6,063 bases of DNA from Bacillota bacterium (GCA_023416175.1 JAEZIE010000005.1:1-6063); one strand, 5' to 3'; positions 1-5,790 are shown, numbered from the stretch's first letter. The notes: a model not told the origin generated them from the letters alone. Numbers and translations are program-made.

Positions 1-71
1 CCCATCAGTTTGAGTATCTCGCGGATCACGCTGCCGGACACATTCTCCATCCGCTTTGCGAACTTCACCAT
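1..71 (-). CDS. PLP-dependent aminotransferase, N-terminal fragment (gene runs off the left edge)
   Basis: Only the first 23 codons lie in the window. Read on the minus strand from ATG at 71, the protein begins MVKFAKRMENVSGSVIREIL and continues KLM. This resembles the start of fold-type I aminotransferases of the MocR/LysN-like group, whose members typically begin with a K-[FY]-A-x-R-M-x-N-[VM] stretch and an alpha helix ending in REILKL. There is no winged-helix GntR domain ahead of it, so it is probably a free-standing aminotransferase rather than a MocR regulator. The start is supported by AAGGAG at 80-85, 8 nt upstream. The expected reaction is PLP-dependent transamination in the cytoplasm, but the substrate cannot be told and the catalytic lysine lies outside the window. 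It is transcribed divergently from dnaX. The family call rests on a short stretch and is moderately secure. Confidence 0.7.
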   Translation of the reverse strand, partial: MVKFAKRMENVSGSVIREILKLM

Positions 72-131
72 TTGAATTTCTCCTTAAGCCCTTATTGATA
101 TGGATATTTATTCAATAACTCCGTTGAAGCT

Positions 132-160
132 ATTTTAGGCGCATGCAGCGGATTGTGCAA
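132..160 (-). promoter_or_regulatory. SigA-type promoter of the divergent aminotransferase gene
   Basis: On the minus strand, TTGCAC (155-160) is followed by a 17-nt spacer and TAAAAT (132-137). This is close to the SigA consensus with ideal spacing. Transcription would start near 125, giving a leader of about 54 nt before the ATG at 71. This is read from sequence only. Confidence 0.65.
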
Positions 161-181
161 GTGTTTCTCTTGTCTTTCTTC

Positions 182-223
182 CTAAAACCCGCCGAGCGTG
201 TACGTTTTATTCTAAAACCCGCC
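182..223. repeat. 12-bp direct repeat between the divergent promoters
   Basis: CTAAAACCCGCC occurs at 182-193 and again at 212-223, exactly 30 bp apart, which is close to three helical turns. Both copies lie between the -35 of the leftward promoter (155-160) and the -35 of the dnaX promoter (232-237). The copies could be a paired binding site for a regulator or a chance repeat. No known operator consensus is recognised. Confidence 0.5.
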
Positions 224-231
224 TGCAATAT

Positions 232-260
232 TAGACATGCGGGAGGCGCAATGGTACAAT
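232..260 (+). promoter_or_regulatory. SigA-type promoter of dnaX
   Basis: TAGACA (232-237), a 17-nt spacer and TACAAT (255-260) form a good SigA promoter (5/6 match at each box). Transcription would begin near 267, giving a leader of about 40 nt before the ATG at 307. A start at 267 excludes the in-frame upstream ATG at 259 as the dnaX start codon, because it would lie inside the -10 box. Confidence 0.7.
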
Positions 261-306
261 GTTTACGGAAACATCCCCAGTTTTTATGGATTGCTTAGGA
301 GGAAGT

Positions 307-2001
307 ATGTCGTATCAGGCGCTGTACCGCAGGTTCCGGCCACGCCGGTTTGAGGATGTCAAGGGGCAAGACCACATCACCACCATTTTAAAGAATCAGG
401 TGGAATCTGGCCGTTACGCGCACGCATACCTCTTCAGCGGGTCCCGCGGAACGGGCAAGACGAGCATCGCCCGGATATTTGCGCGCGCGGTCAACTGCCT
501 TTCCCCCGTGGAAGGTGAGCCCTGCGGTATTTGCGAAGCCTGCCGCCACTCTTTGGAGGAGGAAGCGGTGGATATCATTGAGATCGACGCCGCCTCCAAT
601 ACGGGCGTGGACGATATGCGCGCGCTTCTTGAAAAGGTACGCTTTACGCCGCTGCAGCTAAAATATAAGGTCTATATTATAGACGAAGTCCATATGCTCT
701 CCAACGCCGCCTCCAACGCGCTGTTAAAGACGCTGGAGGAACCTCCTGCCCATGTGCTGTTTTTGCTGGCCACGACCGAGCCGCAGAAAATATTGCCCAC
801 CGTCATCTCCCGCTGCCAGCGGTTCGATTTTCACCGGCTTTCGCTTTCAGATATGGTTGGCGTTTTGCAGGATGTGCTGTCCGGTGCGGGCGCTGTAATC
901 GAGGAGGGCGGGCTACTTGCTATCGCCCGTGCGGCGGATGGCGGCATGCGTGATGCGTTGAGCCTTGCCGACCAGTGCCTTGCCTTTTGCGGTGGGCATG
1001 TGACCGAGCGGGACGTTTACGACGTGCTTGGTTCCATGCAGCAGGACTTCCTGTTTGACATGGCCGATGCGCTTTTAAAGGGCGACGCCGCACGCACGCT
1101 CATGCAGTTTGACGCGCTTGTGCGCAACGGACGCGATATGGGTGTGTTTACGCAGGACCTTGCCCAACATATGCGGGCGTTATTGCTTGCAAAAGCCTGC
1201 GGGGACTGCCGCGAATTGCTGGACTGCACGGCGGAAACCATGGCCCGCTACCGTGCGCAGGCAAAAGAAGCCTCACAGGAACGGTTGCTGCGGGCGCTGG
1301 AACTTATTACAAAATCCCAAAGCGAAATGAAGTGGCTGCGTCAGCCACGCGTATTGCTGGAGGCAATGCTGGTGCGCATCTGCCGCCCGGAGGATGAAAG
1401 TGCTCTCCTTGCGCTGCAGGAACGGCTTGCCGCATTGGAGGCAAGGCTCAACGGCGTGCCTGCGCTGCACTCCCCCATCGCCCCGCTGCCTGTACAGAAC
1501 TTGCAAACACCTGCTGCGCCCATTGTTAAAGATACGCCCCCCTGGGAAGCACCTGCAGGCGATCTTATTCCCCCGCCCGAAGAACCGGCCTTTTATGGGG
1601 ACGAGCCTGTGCAGCAAAAATCCCCTGTGCAACCGGCTCTCACAAAGCCTGCTTCCTCCGCTAAGACTGCAACGCCAGTGGGCAGCAGCGTATCTGATCC
1701 TGCCTGGGAGGCGCTTAAACAGCTGCTGCAAAAGCAGAACCTTCCGCTTTATATCATGGCGATTGCGGCACACAGTGCCATACGAGAGGGCAACGTATTG
1801 ACGGCTATGTTCCCGCCCGTACAGTCCTCGCACGCGGCGGCGCTCAACATCCCCAAGCATATTGAAATATTGAAGAACCTGCTTCAAACGGTGGAGCCGG
1901 AGCTGCAGCTTCGTATCGTCGTGCAGCAAAAGCCGACAAACGACCCGAAGACCCTGGAGATGCAGCGCATGTTTGGCGATAAGCTGCATATAGAGAGTTA
2001 A
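307..2001 (+). CDS. dnaX: DNA polymerase III clamp-loader subunit tau (DnaX)
   Basis: This is the AAA+ ATPase subunit of the clamp loader, which opens and loads the beta sliding clamp and ties the loader to the replicative polymerase. The start at 307 is chosen because AGGAGG lies at 297-302 and the protein then begins MSYQALYRRFRP, the conserved DnaX N-terminus. Visible motifs are Walker A GSRGTGKTS (45-53), zinc-binding cysteines C64, C73, C76 and C79, Walker B VYIIDEVHM (122-130), sensor 1 ATTEP (155-159), the SRC arginine-finger motif (168-170) and sensor 2 GGMRDA (212-217). The helical collar runs to about residue 375. A Pro-rich linker spans about 384-462, and a tau-like C-terminal domain runs from about 463 to 564. 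The length matches full-length DnaX of Bacillus and Clostridia. No frame-aligned X XXY YYZ slippery heptamer was found in the linker, so a shorter gamma form is not predicted. Confidence 0.97.
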   Translation: MSYQALYRRFRPRRFEDVKGQDHITTILKNQVESGRYAHAYLFSGSRGTGKTSIARIFARAVNCLSPVEGEPCGICEACRHSLEEEAVDIIEIDAASNTGVDDMRALLEKVRFTPLQLKYKVYIIDEVHMLSNAASNALLKTLEEPPAHVLFLLATTEPQKILPTVISRCQRFDFHRLSLSDMVGVLQDVLSGAGAVIEEGGLLAIARAADGGMRDALSLADQCLAFCGGHVTERDVYDVLGSMQQDFLFDMADALLKGDAARTLMQFDALVRNGRDMGVFTQDLAQHMRALLLAKACGDCRELLDCTAETMARYRAQAKEASQERLLRALELITKSQSEMKWLRQPRVLLEAMLVRICRPEDESALLALQERLAALEARLNGVPALHSPIAPLPVQNLQTPAAPIVKDTPPWEAPAGDLIPPPEEPAFYGDEPVQQKSPVQPALTKPASSAKTATPVGSSVSDPAWEALKQLLQKQNLPLYIMAIAAHSAIREGNVLTAMFPPVQSSHAAALNIPKHIEILKNLLQTVEPELQLRIVVQQKPTNDPKTLEMQRMFGDKLHIES

Positions 2002-2009
2002 TACTAATT

Positions 2010-2148
2010 TCGTTTACAAACGAGCTTCGTCGTGACGCGGCAGCGGCACACGCCGCATGACAGCGGGAGCGAGGCGGATTATTTCGCCTGCGCGACCAAA
2101 TAAATGCGTCAGCTTAATATTTGATCGTATAAGCTGAGGCCCGTTTGT
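2010..2148. other. Structured intergenic region between dnaX and ybaB (candidate RNA structure or small palindromic element)
   Basis: Several inverted repeats nest here. The outer pair is 2016-2025 with 2139-2148, which is 9 of 10 bases complementary. Inside it, GTCGTG (2029-2034) can pair with CGCGAC (2091-2096) with one G-U. That pairing encloses a GCGGC/GCCGC hairpin with an ACAC loop (2043-2056) and an AGGCG/CGCCT hairpin (2072-2089). A perfect 8-bp stem TCAGCTTA/TAAGCTGA follows (2109-2116 with 2130-2137, 13-nt loop), next to the outer stem. No T-run follows any of these on the plus strand, so it is not an ordinary terminator. It matches no SRP, 6S or riboswitch motif I recognise. It may be a structured RNA in the dnaX read-through transcript, or a small non-coding repeat element. 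Confidence 0.4.
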
Positions 2149-2174
2149 CAAGCCATACGCGGATATGGTATACT
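2145..2174 (+). promoter_or_regulatory. Extended -10 promoter of ybaB-recR
   Basis: TTGTCA (2145-2150), an 18-nt spacer ending in TGG, and TATACT (2169-2174) form a strong SigA promoter with a TGn extended -10. Transcription would start near 2181, about 33 nt before the ybaB ATG. ybaB-recR can therefore be expressed independently of dnaX. The -35 overlaps the right arm of the long inverted repeat in the spacer. Confidence 0.7.
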
Positions 2175-2213
2175 GTATAGAATGAAAATGCAGATCGTTT
2201 AGGAGGATCCTAT

Positions 2214-2552
2214 ATGGCAAAGGGTGGTTTCCCCGGTATGGGCGGCGGCATGAATATGCAGCAAATGATGAAACAGGCCCAAAAAATGCAGCAGGATATG
2301 GCGCGTAAGCAGGAAGAGCTCAGCGCACGCGAGCTGACCGCCCAGGCAGGCGGCGGCGTAGTGAAAGTCACCGTATACGGCCGCAAGCAAGTCAAAAGTA
2401 TAGAAATCGACCCTGCGTGCGTAGATCCGGAAGATGTGGAAATGCTGCAGGATCTCATTACGGCTGCCACCAATGAAGCGCTTCGGATGGCGGAGGAAAT
2501 GATGAACGCCGAAATGGGCAAAATCACCGGCGGTCTGAACCTTGGGTTCTAA
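2214..2552 (+). CDS. ybaB: YbaB/EbfC family nucleoid-associated protein
   Basis: The product is a 112-residue cytoplasmic protein of the YbaB/EbfC family, whose members form DNA-binding dimers that coat the nucleoid; the precise role is unsettled. The start is fixed by AGGAGG at 2201-2206, 7 nt before ATG. The N-terminus is rich in Gly and Met (MAKGGFPGMGGGMNMQQMM), as is common in Bacillota homologues. It is followed by a long helix (about 14-42), the conserved beta segment AGGGVVKVTVYGRKQVKSIE (45-64) leading into IDP, the helix around DLITAATNEAL (80-90) and the closing GGLNLGF (106-112). The gene stops 2 nt before the recR ATG, so the two are probably translationally coupled. The dnaX-ybaB-recR order is a well-known conserved cluster and supports the call. 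Confidence 0.95.
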   Translation: MAKGGFPGMGGGMNMQQMMKQAQKMQQDMARKQEELSARELTAQAGGGVVKVTVYGRKQVKSIEIDPACVDPEDVEMLQDLITAATNEALRMAEEMMNAEMGKITGGLNLGF

Positions 2553-2554
2553 CG

Positions 2555-3154
2555 ATGCTGCAGACCATTGAACCAATTGCCCGGCTGACCGCGCAGCTTG
2601 CTCGGCTTCCCGGTATCGGCATGAAAAGCGCGCAGCGCTTAGCCTACCACATTCTAGAGGTCCCAAAGGGCCAGGCAGCGGAGCTTGCCGATGCCATTCT
2701 GCACGCGCGGGAAACGGTATTTTGCTGCCCGGTCTGCGGCAGCTATACGGATACTGCCCCCTGCACGCTCTGTGCGGATACTGCCCGGGATAACGGCGTC
2801 ATATGCGTGGTGCAGGAAGCGCGGGACGTATTGGCCATGGAGAAGTCCCGCGAGTTCGGGGGCAGATATCATGTGCTGCACGGTTCCCTTTCCCCCATGG
2901 ACGGCGTTGGCCCGGAGGATATCCGCATCCGTGAGCTTGTCGAGCGGGTGGACAAGGGCGGCATAAAAGAGGTAATCCTTGCCACCAACCCGGATGTGGA
3001 GGGCGAGGCAACCGCATCCTATATCGCTAAGTTGCTCAGGGAAAAAAATGTTCGCGTTACCAGGATTGCGCACGGCATTCCCATCGGCGGGAACCTGGAA
3101 TATATCGACGAAGTCACGTTGGGCAAGGCGCTTACGGGAAGGCGCGAGATGTAA
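2555..3154 (+). CDS. recR: Recombination mediator protein RecR
   Basis: RecR acts with RecO and RecF to load RecA on SSB-coated gapped DNA. The 199 residues match the usual family length. Visible in order are a helix-hairpin-helix segment containing LARLPGIGMKSAQRLAYHIL (15-34), a zinc finger with C58, C61, C70 and C73 (C57 is an alternative first ligand), and a Toprim domain from about 81 to 174. The Toprim domain carries VVQEARDVLAME (85-96) with the acidic residue E88 and ATNPDVEGEATASYI (143-157). The conserved tail is GIPIGGNLEYIDEVTLGKAL (174-193). The start at 2555 lies 2 nt after the ybaB stop codon, with only a weak ribosome binding site of its own in the end of ybaB. Translation by coupling to ybaB is likely. 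Confidence 0.97.
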   Translation: MLQTIEPIARLTAQLARLPGIGMKSAQRLAYHILEVPKGQAAELADAILHARETVFCCPVCGSYTDTAPCTLCADTARDNGVICVVQEARDVLAMEKSREFGGRYHVLHGSLSPMDGVGPEDIRIRELVERVDKGGIKEVILATNPDVEGEATASYIAKLLREKNVRVTRIAHGIPIGGNLEYIDEVTLGKALTGRREM

Positions 3155-3176
3155 ATTTCCACGCGCCGCTTCTTTT
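3141..3176 (+). terminator. Probable intrinsic terminator overlapping the recR stop codon
   Basis: GGCGCG (3141-3146) pairs with CGCGCC (3162-3167) across a 15-nt loop that contains the recR stop codon. A T-rich tract, TTCTTTT (3170-3176), follows 2 nt later. The loop is long, so this is weaker than the other terminators in the window. Confidence 0.5.
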
Positions 3177-3184
3177 GGTATATT
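3156..3184 (+). promoter_or_regulatory. Candidate extended -10 promoter for the lipoprotein gene
   Basis: TTTCCA (3156-3161), a 17-nt spacer ending in TGG, and TATATT (3179-3184) resemble the ybaB promoter layout. A perfect TATAAT also lies at 3186-3191 and a TATAGT at 3265-3270, but neither has a convincing -35. If 3156-3184 is used, the leader before the gene is about 150 nt. This is a weak call. Confidence 0.35.
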
Positions 3185-3306
3185 TTATAATACAGTTTAT
3201 GCTTCTTCCATAAACTTTTTGTGAATTTCCTGTGTCATGCAACCAAAATGTGTTGCCAATCGTCTATAGTATGAATAACGCGTGAACATGTCGCGCAACA
3301 GGATGC

Positions 3307-3322
3307 GATGCAAGGATGCATC
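3307..3322 (+). promoter_or_regulatory. Small hairpin just upstream of the lipoprotein ribosome binding site
   Basis: GATGCA (3307-3312) and TGCATC (3317-3322) are perfectly complementary around an AGGA loop. The hairpin ends 3 nt before the purine-rich Shine-Dalgarno region GGAGGGAGGG (3326-3335). The AGGA loop itself resembles a Shine-Dalgarno core. It could affect ribosome access, but no regulatory role is known. Confidence 0.35.
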
Positions 3323-3340
3323 ATCGGAGGGAGGGATTGC

Positions 3341-4375
3341 ATGGGCAAAGGAATTCGGCTTTTGAGCGCGCTGCTCATCTGCCTGATCTTAAGTGCATGC
3401 ACCCCTATACCGCCCGCTGCGAACGTGGTGGTTTCTTCCCCTGCTGCGGAAGAACGCCTGCTTTCCGATCTGCGCGCCCAGTATCGAAACGCCTCCCTTA
3501 TTGTTTCGGGCGAATGCACGGGCAGCCATATCGACGCTTCCGGCAGCACTTGCTATGATCTCACCGTTACAAAAGTTTACGCCGGTAATGCCAAGATCGG
3601 CGATATCGTCCATTGCACCACAGGCCCTATGAACACGGGCGTCACATACCTACTTTTTCTCGGCCAAGGTGAAGACGTCAACTATGCGGAGGATCTGACC
3701 GGATACTCCCTTATTTCCAGCGCGCCCATGCCCATTGTGGATAGCGAAGTGATCTGGGATGGCAAGCGGATTTCCCTGCAAGCGCTGCAAGAAGAAATTC
3801 AGGCGCTTTTGTCCGTTATCAGCGCGCCCGCACCGGTTTATTATTATGACTCCATCTCAGCCCTCACGGCGGCTGCTGATGAAATATTCATCGGCAAGGT
3901 TACGCGGTTCCCGCAGATGAACGATACGGCTTTCTCGATCCGCAACGGCGGCGCAGTGGAAAAGGCCCAATATTCCGCATCCATCGTGTCAATAGAAGTC
4001 TACGGCGTTATGAAAGGTTCCCTATCTTACGGGGATGAACTCAATATGGTATTCAGCCCCGAGCGCATCGGCGGCATGCTTGACGCCTCAACGCTTCAGC
4101 ATATGGAACTCACCGCCGGGCAGACGCCCCGCCTGCACCTGAACGACGTATATGTGTTCTTCCTCACAAAAGGCCCTGACGGTAAACAACCCTATCGTTT
4201 CCCTGTTAACCCGCTGCAGGGCATGATCCCGCTTCTGGGCGATACGCTGCATGTGCCCGCTGCAAACAGCGCGCTCAAACCCTATGATAAGCTTTCAGCG
4301 CTTGCACAGGCGTTGCAATCCGCGATGGCCTCACTGCCCCGGAAGAATTCGCCTTCTCTGGTGGTGGAAGAGTAA
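3341..4375 (+). CDS. Putative lipoprotein with two divergent copies of a beta-rich domain, function unknown
   Basis: I do not recognise a named family. The start at 3341 is chosen over the in-frame ATG at 3308 because the double Shine-Dalgarno GGAGGGAGGG (3326-3335) lies just ahead and the protein then begins with a clean lipoprotein signal. That signal is positive residues K3 and R6, a hydrophobic stretch 7-17, and lipobox LSAC with C20 as the lipidated cysteine. The mature 325-residue protein would be anchored on the outer face of the membrane. Residues about 50-160 and 178-332 look like two diverged copies. Each has a strand such as ASLIVSGEC or ADEIFIGKV, then a V-[YM]-x-G…GD strand pair (75-90, 217-236), then a YLLFLG or YVFFLTKG strand (103-108, 271-278), and ends in a helix (146-160, 318-330). 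The pattern recalls TIMP/OB-like extracellular domains, but this is inference. Only copy 1 has cysteines (C59, C71, C92). The gene has its own terminator. Confidence 0.85.
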   Translation: MGKGIRLLSALLICLILSACTPIPPAANVVVSSPAAEERLLSDLRAQYRNASLIVSGECTGSHIDASGSTCYDLTVTKVYAGNAKIGDIVHCTTGPMNTGVTYLLFLGQGEDVNYAEDLTGYSLISSAPMPIVDSEVIWDGKRISLQALQEEIQALLSVISAPAPVYYYDSISALTAAADEIFIGKVTRFPQMNDTAFSIRNGGAVEKAQYSASIVSIEVYGVMKGSLSYGDELNMVFSPERIGGMLDASTLQHMELTAGQTPRLHLNDVYVFFLTKGPDGKQPYRFPVNPLQGMIPLLGDTLHVPAANSALKPYDKLSALAQALQSAMASLPRKNSPSLVVEE

Positions 4376-4404
4376 TTTATCCCCAACATAATACAAGAGT
4401 AGTG

Positions 4405-4425
4405 AAGGCGCATTAGCGCCTTTTT
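4405..4425 (+). terminator. Intrinsic terminator of the lipoprotein gene
   Basis: AAGGCGC (4405-4411), loop ATTA, and GCGCCTT (4416-4422) form a perfect 7-bp stem running into a T5 tract (4421-4425). It lies 29 nt after the lipoprotein stop codon. This is a textbook rho-independent terminator. Confidence 0.9.
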
Positions 4426-4463
4426 CTATGCGTGCCGGAATATGGAGTGATTAGCATAAGTTT

Positions 4464-4507
4464 TTGACAAGATATTTGTTTATTCGACTGTTTTGTTATA
4501 GCATAAT
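4464..4507 (+). promoter_or_regulatory. AT-rich promoter region of the acyltransferase gene, exact elements uncertain
   Basis: A perfect -35 hexamer TTGACA sits at 4464-4469, but no -10 lies at standard spacing from it. Downstream, TGTTATAGC (4494-4502) could act as an extended -10, and CATAAT (4502-4507) is another candidate. The sharp drop in GC and the terminator just upstream indicate that the promoter is here. Confidence 0.35.
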
Positions 4508-4562
4508 TCCCTTCTCATGATTTACAATGATAAGGAATATGCGCCCGGTATATAGGAGACAT

Positions 4563-5726
4563 ATGAAAAGCAACAGGCATCATATTTGGATTTATCAGTT
4601 TTTCCATCACCCCATTAAGCTGTTTTTGAAGCTGCGCTTTGGTTACACCGGCGCACGCGAGAAGGCGCTTCCCTCCCCCAGCATAGTTTTGGCCAACCAT
4701 ACCACCAATTACGACGCGTTGATGGTGGCGACAAGCTACCGGGAGCACATGTACTTTGTTGCGGGCGAGCATGTATTCCGGGCTGGTCTTGCCTCCAAAC
4801 TGCTGCGCGCCTGTTTTGCGCCTATCTCCCGCATGAAAGGAACGACGGACGCCCGCACCGTCATGGAGGTGCTGCGAAGCATCCACGCGGGTAACAACGT
4901 CTGTATTTTTGCAGAAGGAAACCGTTCTTACAACGGTCTTACCTGCGATATCCTTCCTTCCACAGGGAAGCTTGTGCGTGCAAGCGGCGCAGCGCTTGTT
5001 ACCTACCGCATAGAAGGTGGGTATTTCGCCTCCCCACGATGGTCCAAGACGCTCCGGCGCGGGAAAGTATATGGGCACGAGGTCGCGCGTTATTCTCCCG
5101 AAGAACTTAAAAAAATGACCAATGACGAAGTCAACGCCATCATCTTGCGCGACCTGCACGAGGATGCGTACGCCCGCCAGAAGATTGCACATACGCGTTT
5201 TACTGGAAAGGGCCTAGCCGAAGGCATTGAGGCGGGGCTCTACCTATGCCCGTCTTGCTTAGGCATAGGTACTATAACAAGCAAGGATGATCGGTTTGAG
5301 TGTGGTTGCGGCTTAAACGGCCGCTATACGGAATACGGCATGCTCGAAGGCGCTTCCCTCCCCTTCTCCACCGTAACGGAATGGGATCTTTGGCAGTCGG
5401 AAACCTTTTTTCGACGCGCTTTGGCCGCTTCAAAGGATGATCTGCTGTTTGAGGACGGCGGGCAAAAGTTTATTCGGCTTAACCCTGACGCTCAGTTGCT
5501 TGCGGAAGGAACGCTGCGAATGTATGGTGATAGGTTTATGATCGGCTCACAGTCTGTCGCGCTTACAGAGATAGCGAACCTTGCGATGCATGGAAGAATG
5601 ACAATCGTGTTCAGTACAATTGACGGCCGATATTATGAGCTGAAATCCACAATCGACCGCAGCGCACCCAAATATGAAGTTGCCTGGCGGGCGTGTATGG
5701 AGCGGGAACGCGTCGAGCATACGTAA
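4563..5726 (+). CDS. PlsC-type lysophospholipid acyltransferase with a zinc-ribbon-like segment and beta-rich C-terminal domain
   Basis: The N-terminal half is a PlsC/LPLAT-family acyltransferase, expected to act at the cytoplasmic membrane in glycerolipid acylation. Its acceptor is unknown. With ATG at 4563 (AGGAG at 4554-4558), the product has 387 residues. Catalytic motif I is NHTTNYD (45-51) with H46 and D51 in the HX4D arrangement. Motif II is around PISRMKG (87-93). Motif III is FAEGNRS (116-122), corresponding to FPEGTRS. Motif IV is around LPSTGKLVRASGAALV (131-146). After about 220 comes a Cys4 knuckle pair, CPSC (229-232) and CGC (247-249), likely binding zinc. The remainder is beta-rich, notably GTLRMYGDRFMIG (316-328) and MTIVFSTIDGRYYEL (346-360), like a bacterial PH-type fold. 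No clear signal peptide is seen; the hydrophobic N-terminal stretch is short. Plain PlsC proteins are usually near 200-250 residues, so the last 165 residues are an addition. Upstream ATGs at 4527 and 4539 lack good ribosome binding sites. Confidence 0.9.
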   Translation: MKSNRHHIWIYQFFHHPIKLFLKLRFGYTGAREKALPSPSIVLANHTTNYDALMVATSYREHMYFVAGEHVFRAGLASKLLRACFAPISRMKGTTDARTVMEVLRSIHAGNNVCIFAEGNRSYNGLTCDILPSTGKLVRASGAALVTYRIEGGYFASPRWSKTLRRGKVYGHEVARYSPEELKKMTNDEVNAIILRDLHEDAYARQKIAHTRFTGKGLAEGIEAGLYLCPSCLGIGTITSKDDRFECGCGLNGRYTEYGMLEGASLPFSTVTEWDLWQSETFFRRALAASKDDLLFEDGGQKFIRLNPDAQLLAEGTLRMYGDRFMIGSQSVALTEIANLAMHGRMTIVFSTIDGRYYELKSTIDRSAPKYEVAWRACMERERVEHT

Positions 5727-5745
5727 AGCATTTAATGCAAAGCAG

Positions 5746-5789
5746 AACAAGCGTGATTTGAGCAATCGTTCAAACCACGCTTGTTTTTT
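5746..5789 (+). terminator. Long hairpin terminator between convergent genes
   Basis: AACAAGCGTG (5746-5755) pairs perfectly with CACGCTTGTT (5776-5785). An inner TTTGA/TCAAA stem (5757-5761 with 5770-5774) is separated by one mismatch and closes an 8-nt loop. A T6 run (5784-5789) follows, making a strong terminator for the acyltransferase gene. On the minus strand the flank is TTCTGCTTTG, so weaker termination of the convergent hydrolase gene is possible. Confidence 0.9.
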
Positions 5790-5790
5790 A

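Noticed and set aside
259..306. Longer dnaX with an N-terminal extension from the in-frame ATG at 259
   Set aside because: This ATG overlaps the -10 box of the probable promoter and has no ribosome binding site. The conserved DnaX N-terminus starts exactly at 307, which has AGGAGG ahead of it.
1534..1625. Homopolymer runs in the dnaX linker (C6 near 1536-1541 and A5 near 1616-1620) as programmed frameshift sites for a gamma subunit
   Set aside because: Neither run forms a frame-aligned X XXY YYZ heptamer. The -1 frame stays open to about 1801 rather than giving an early stop, and no clear stimulatory stem was seen.
1273..1989. A 238-codon open frame on the minus strand opposite the 3' part of dnaX
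   Set aside because: Its sequence is low-complexity, rich in Arg, Leu, Cys and His with no recognisable motif, and it lies antisense to a certain gene. It is a codon-bias shadow.
2109..2137. The 8-bp stem TCAGCTTA/TAAGCTGA as the dnaX terminator
   Set aside because: It has a 13-nt loop and is followed by GGCCCGTTTG instead of a T-run. On the opposite strand the flank is more T-rich, but no minus-strand gene is present to be terminated.
2010..2148. SRP 4.5S/scRNA or 6S RNA gene in the dnaX-ybaB spacer, since SRP RNA often lies near dnaX
   Set aside because: The conserved SRP apical sequence with GGAAGCAGC is absent, and the multi-branched pairing does not fit the single long hairpin with central bubble of 6S RNA. 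The 72-306 spacer was also checked for the SRP motif without success.
2199..2666. A 155-codon minus-strand open frame spanning ybaB and the start of recR
   Set aside because: It is antisense to two confidently identified conserved genes, shows no motif and no ribosome binding site was evident. It is a shadow ORF.
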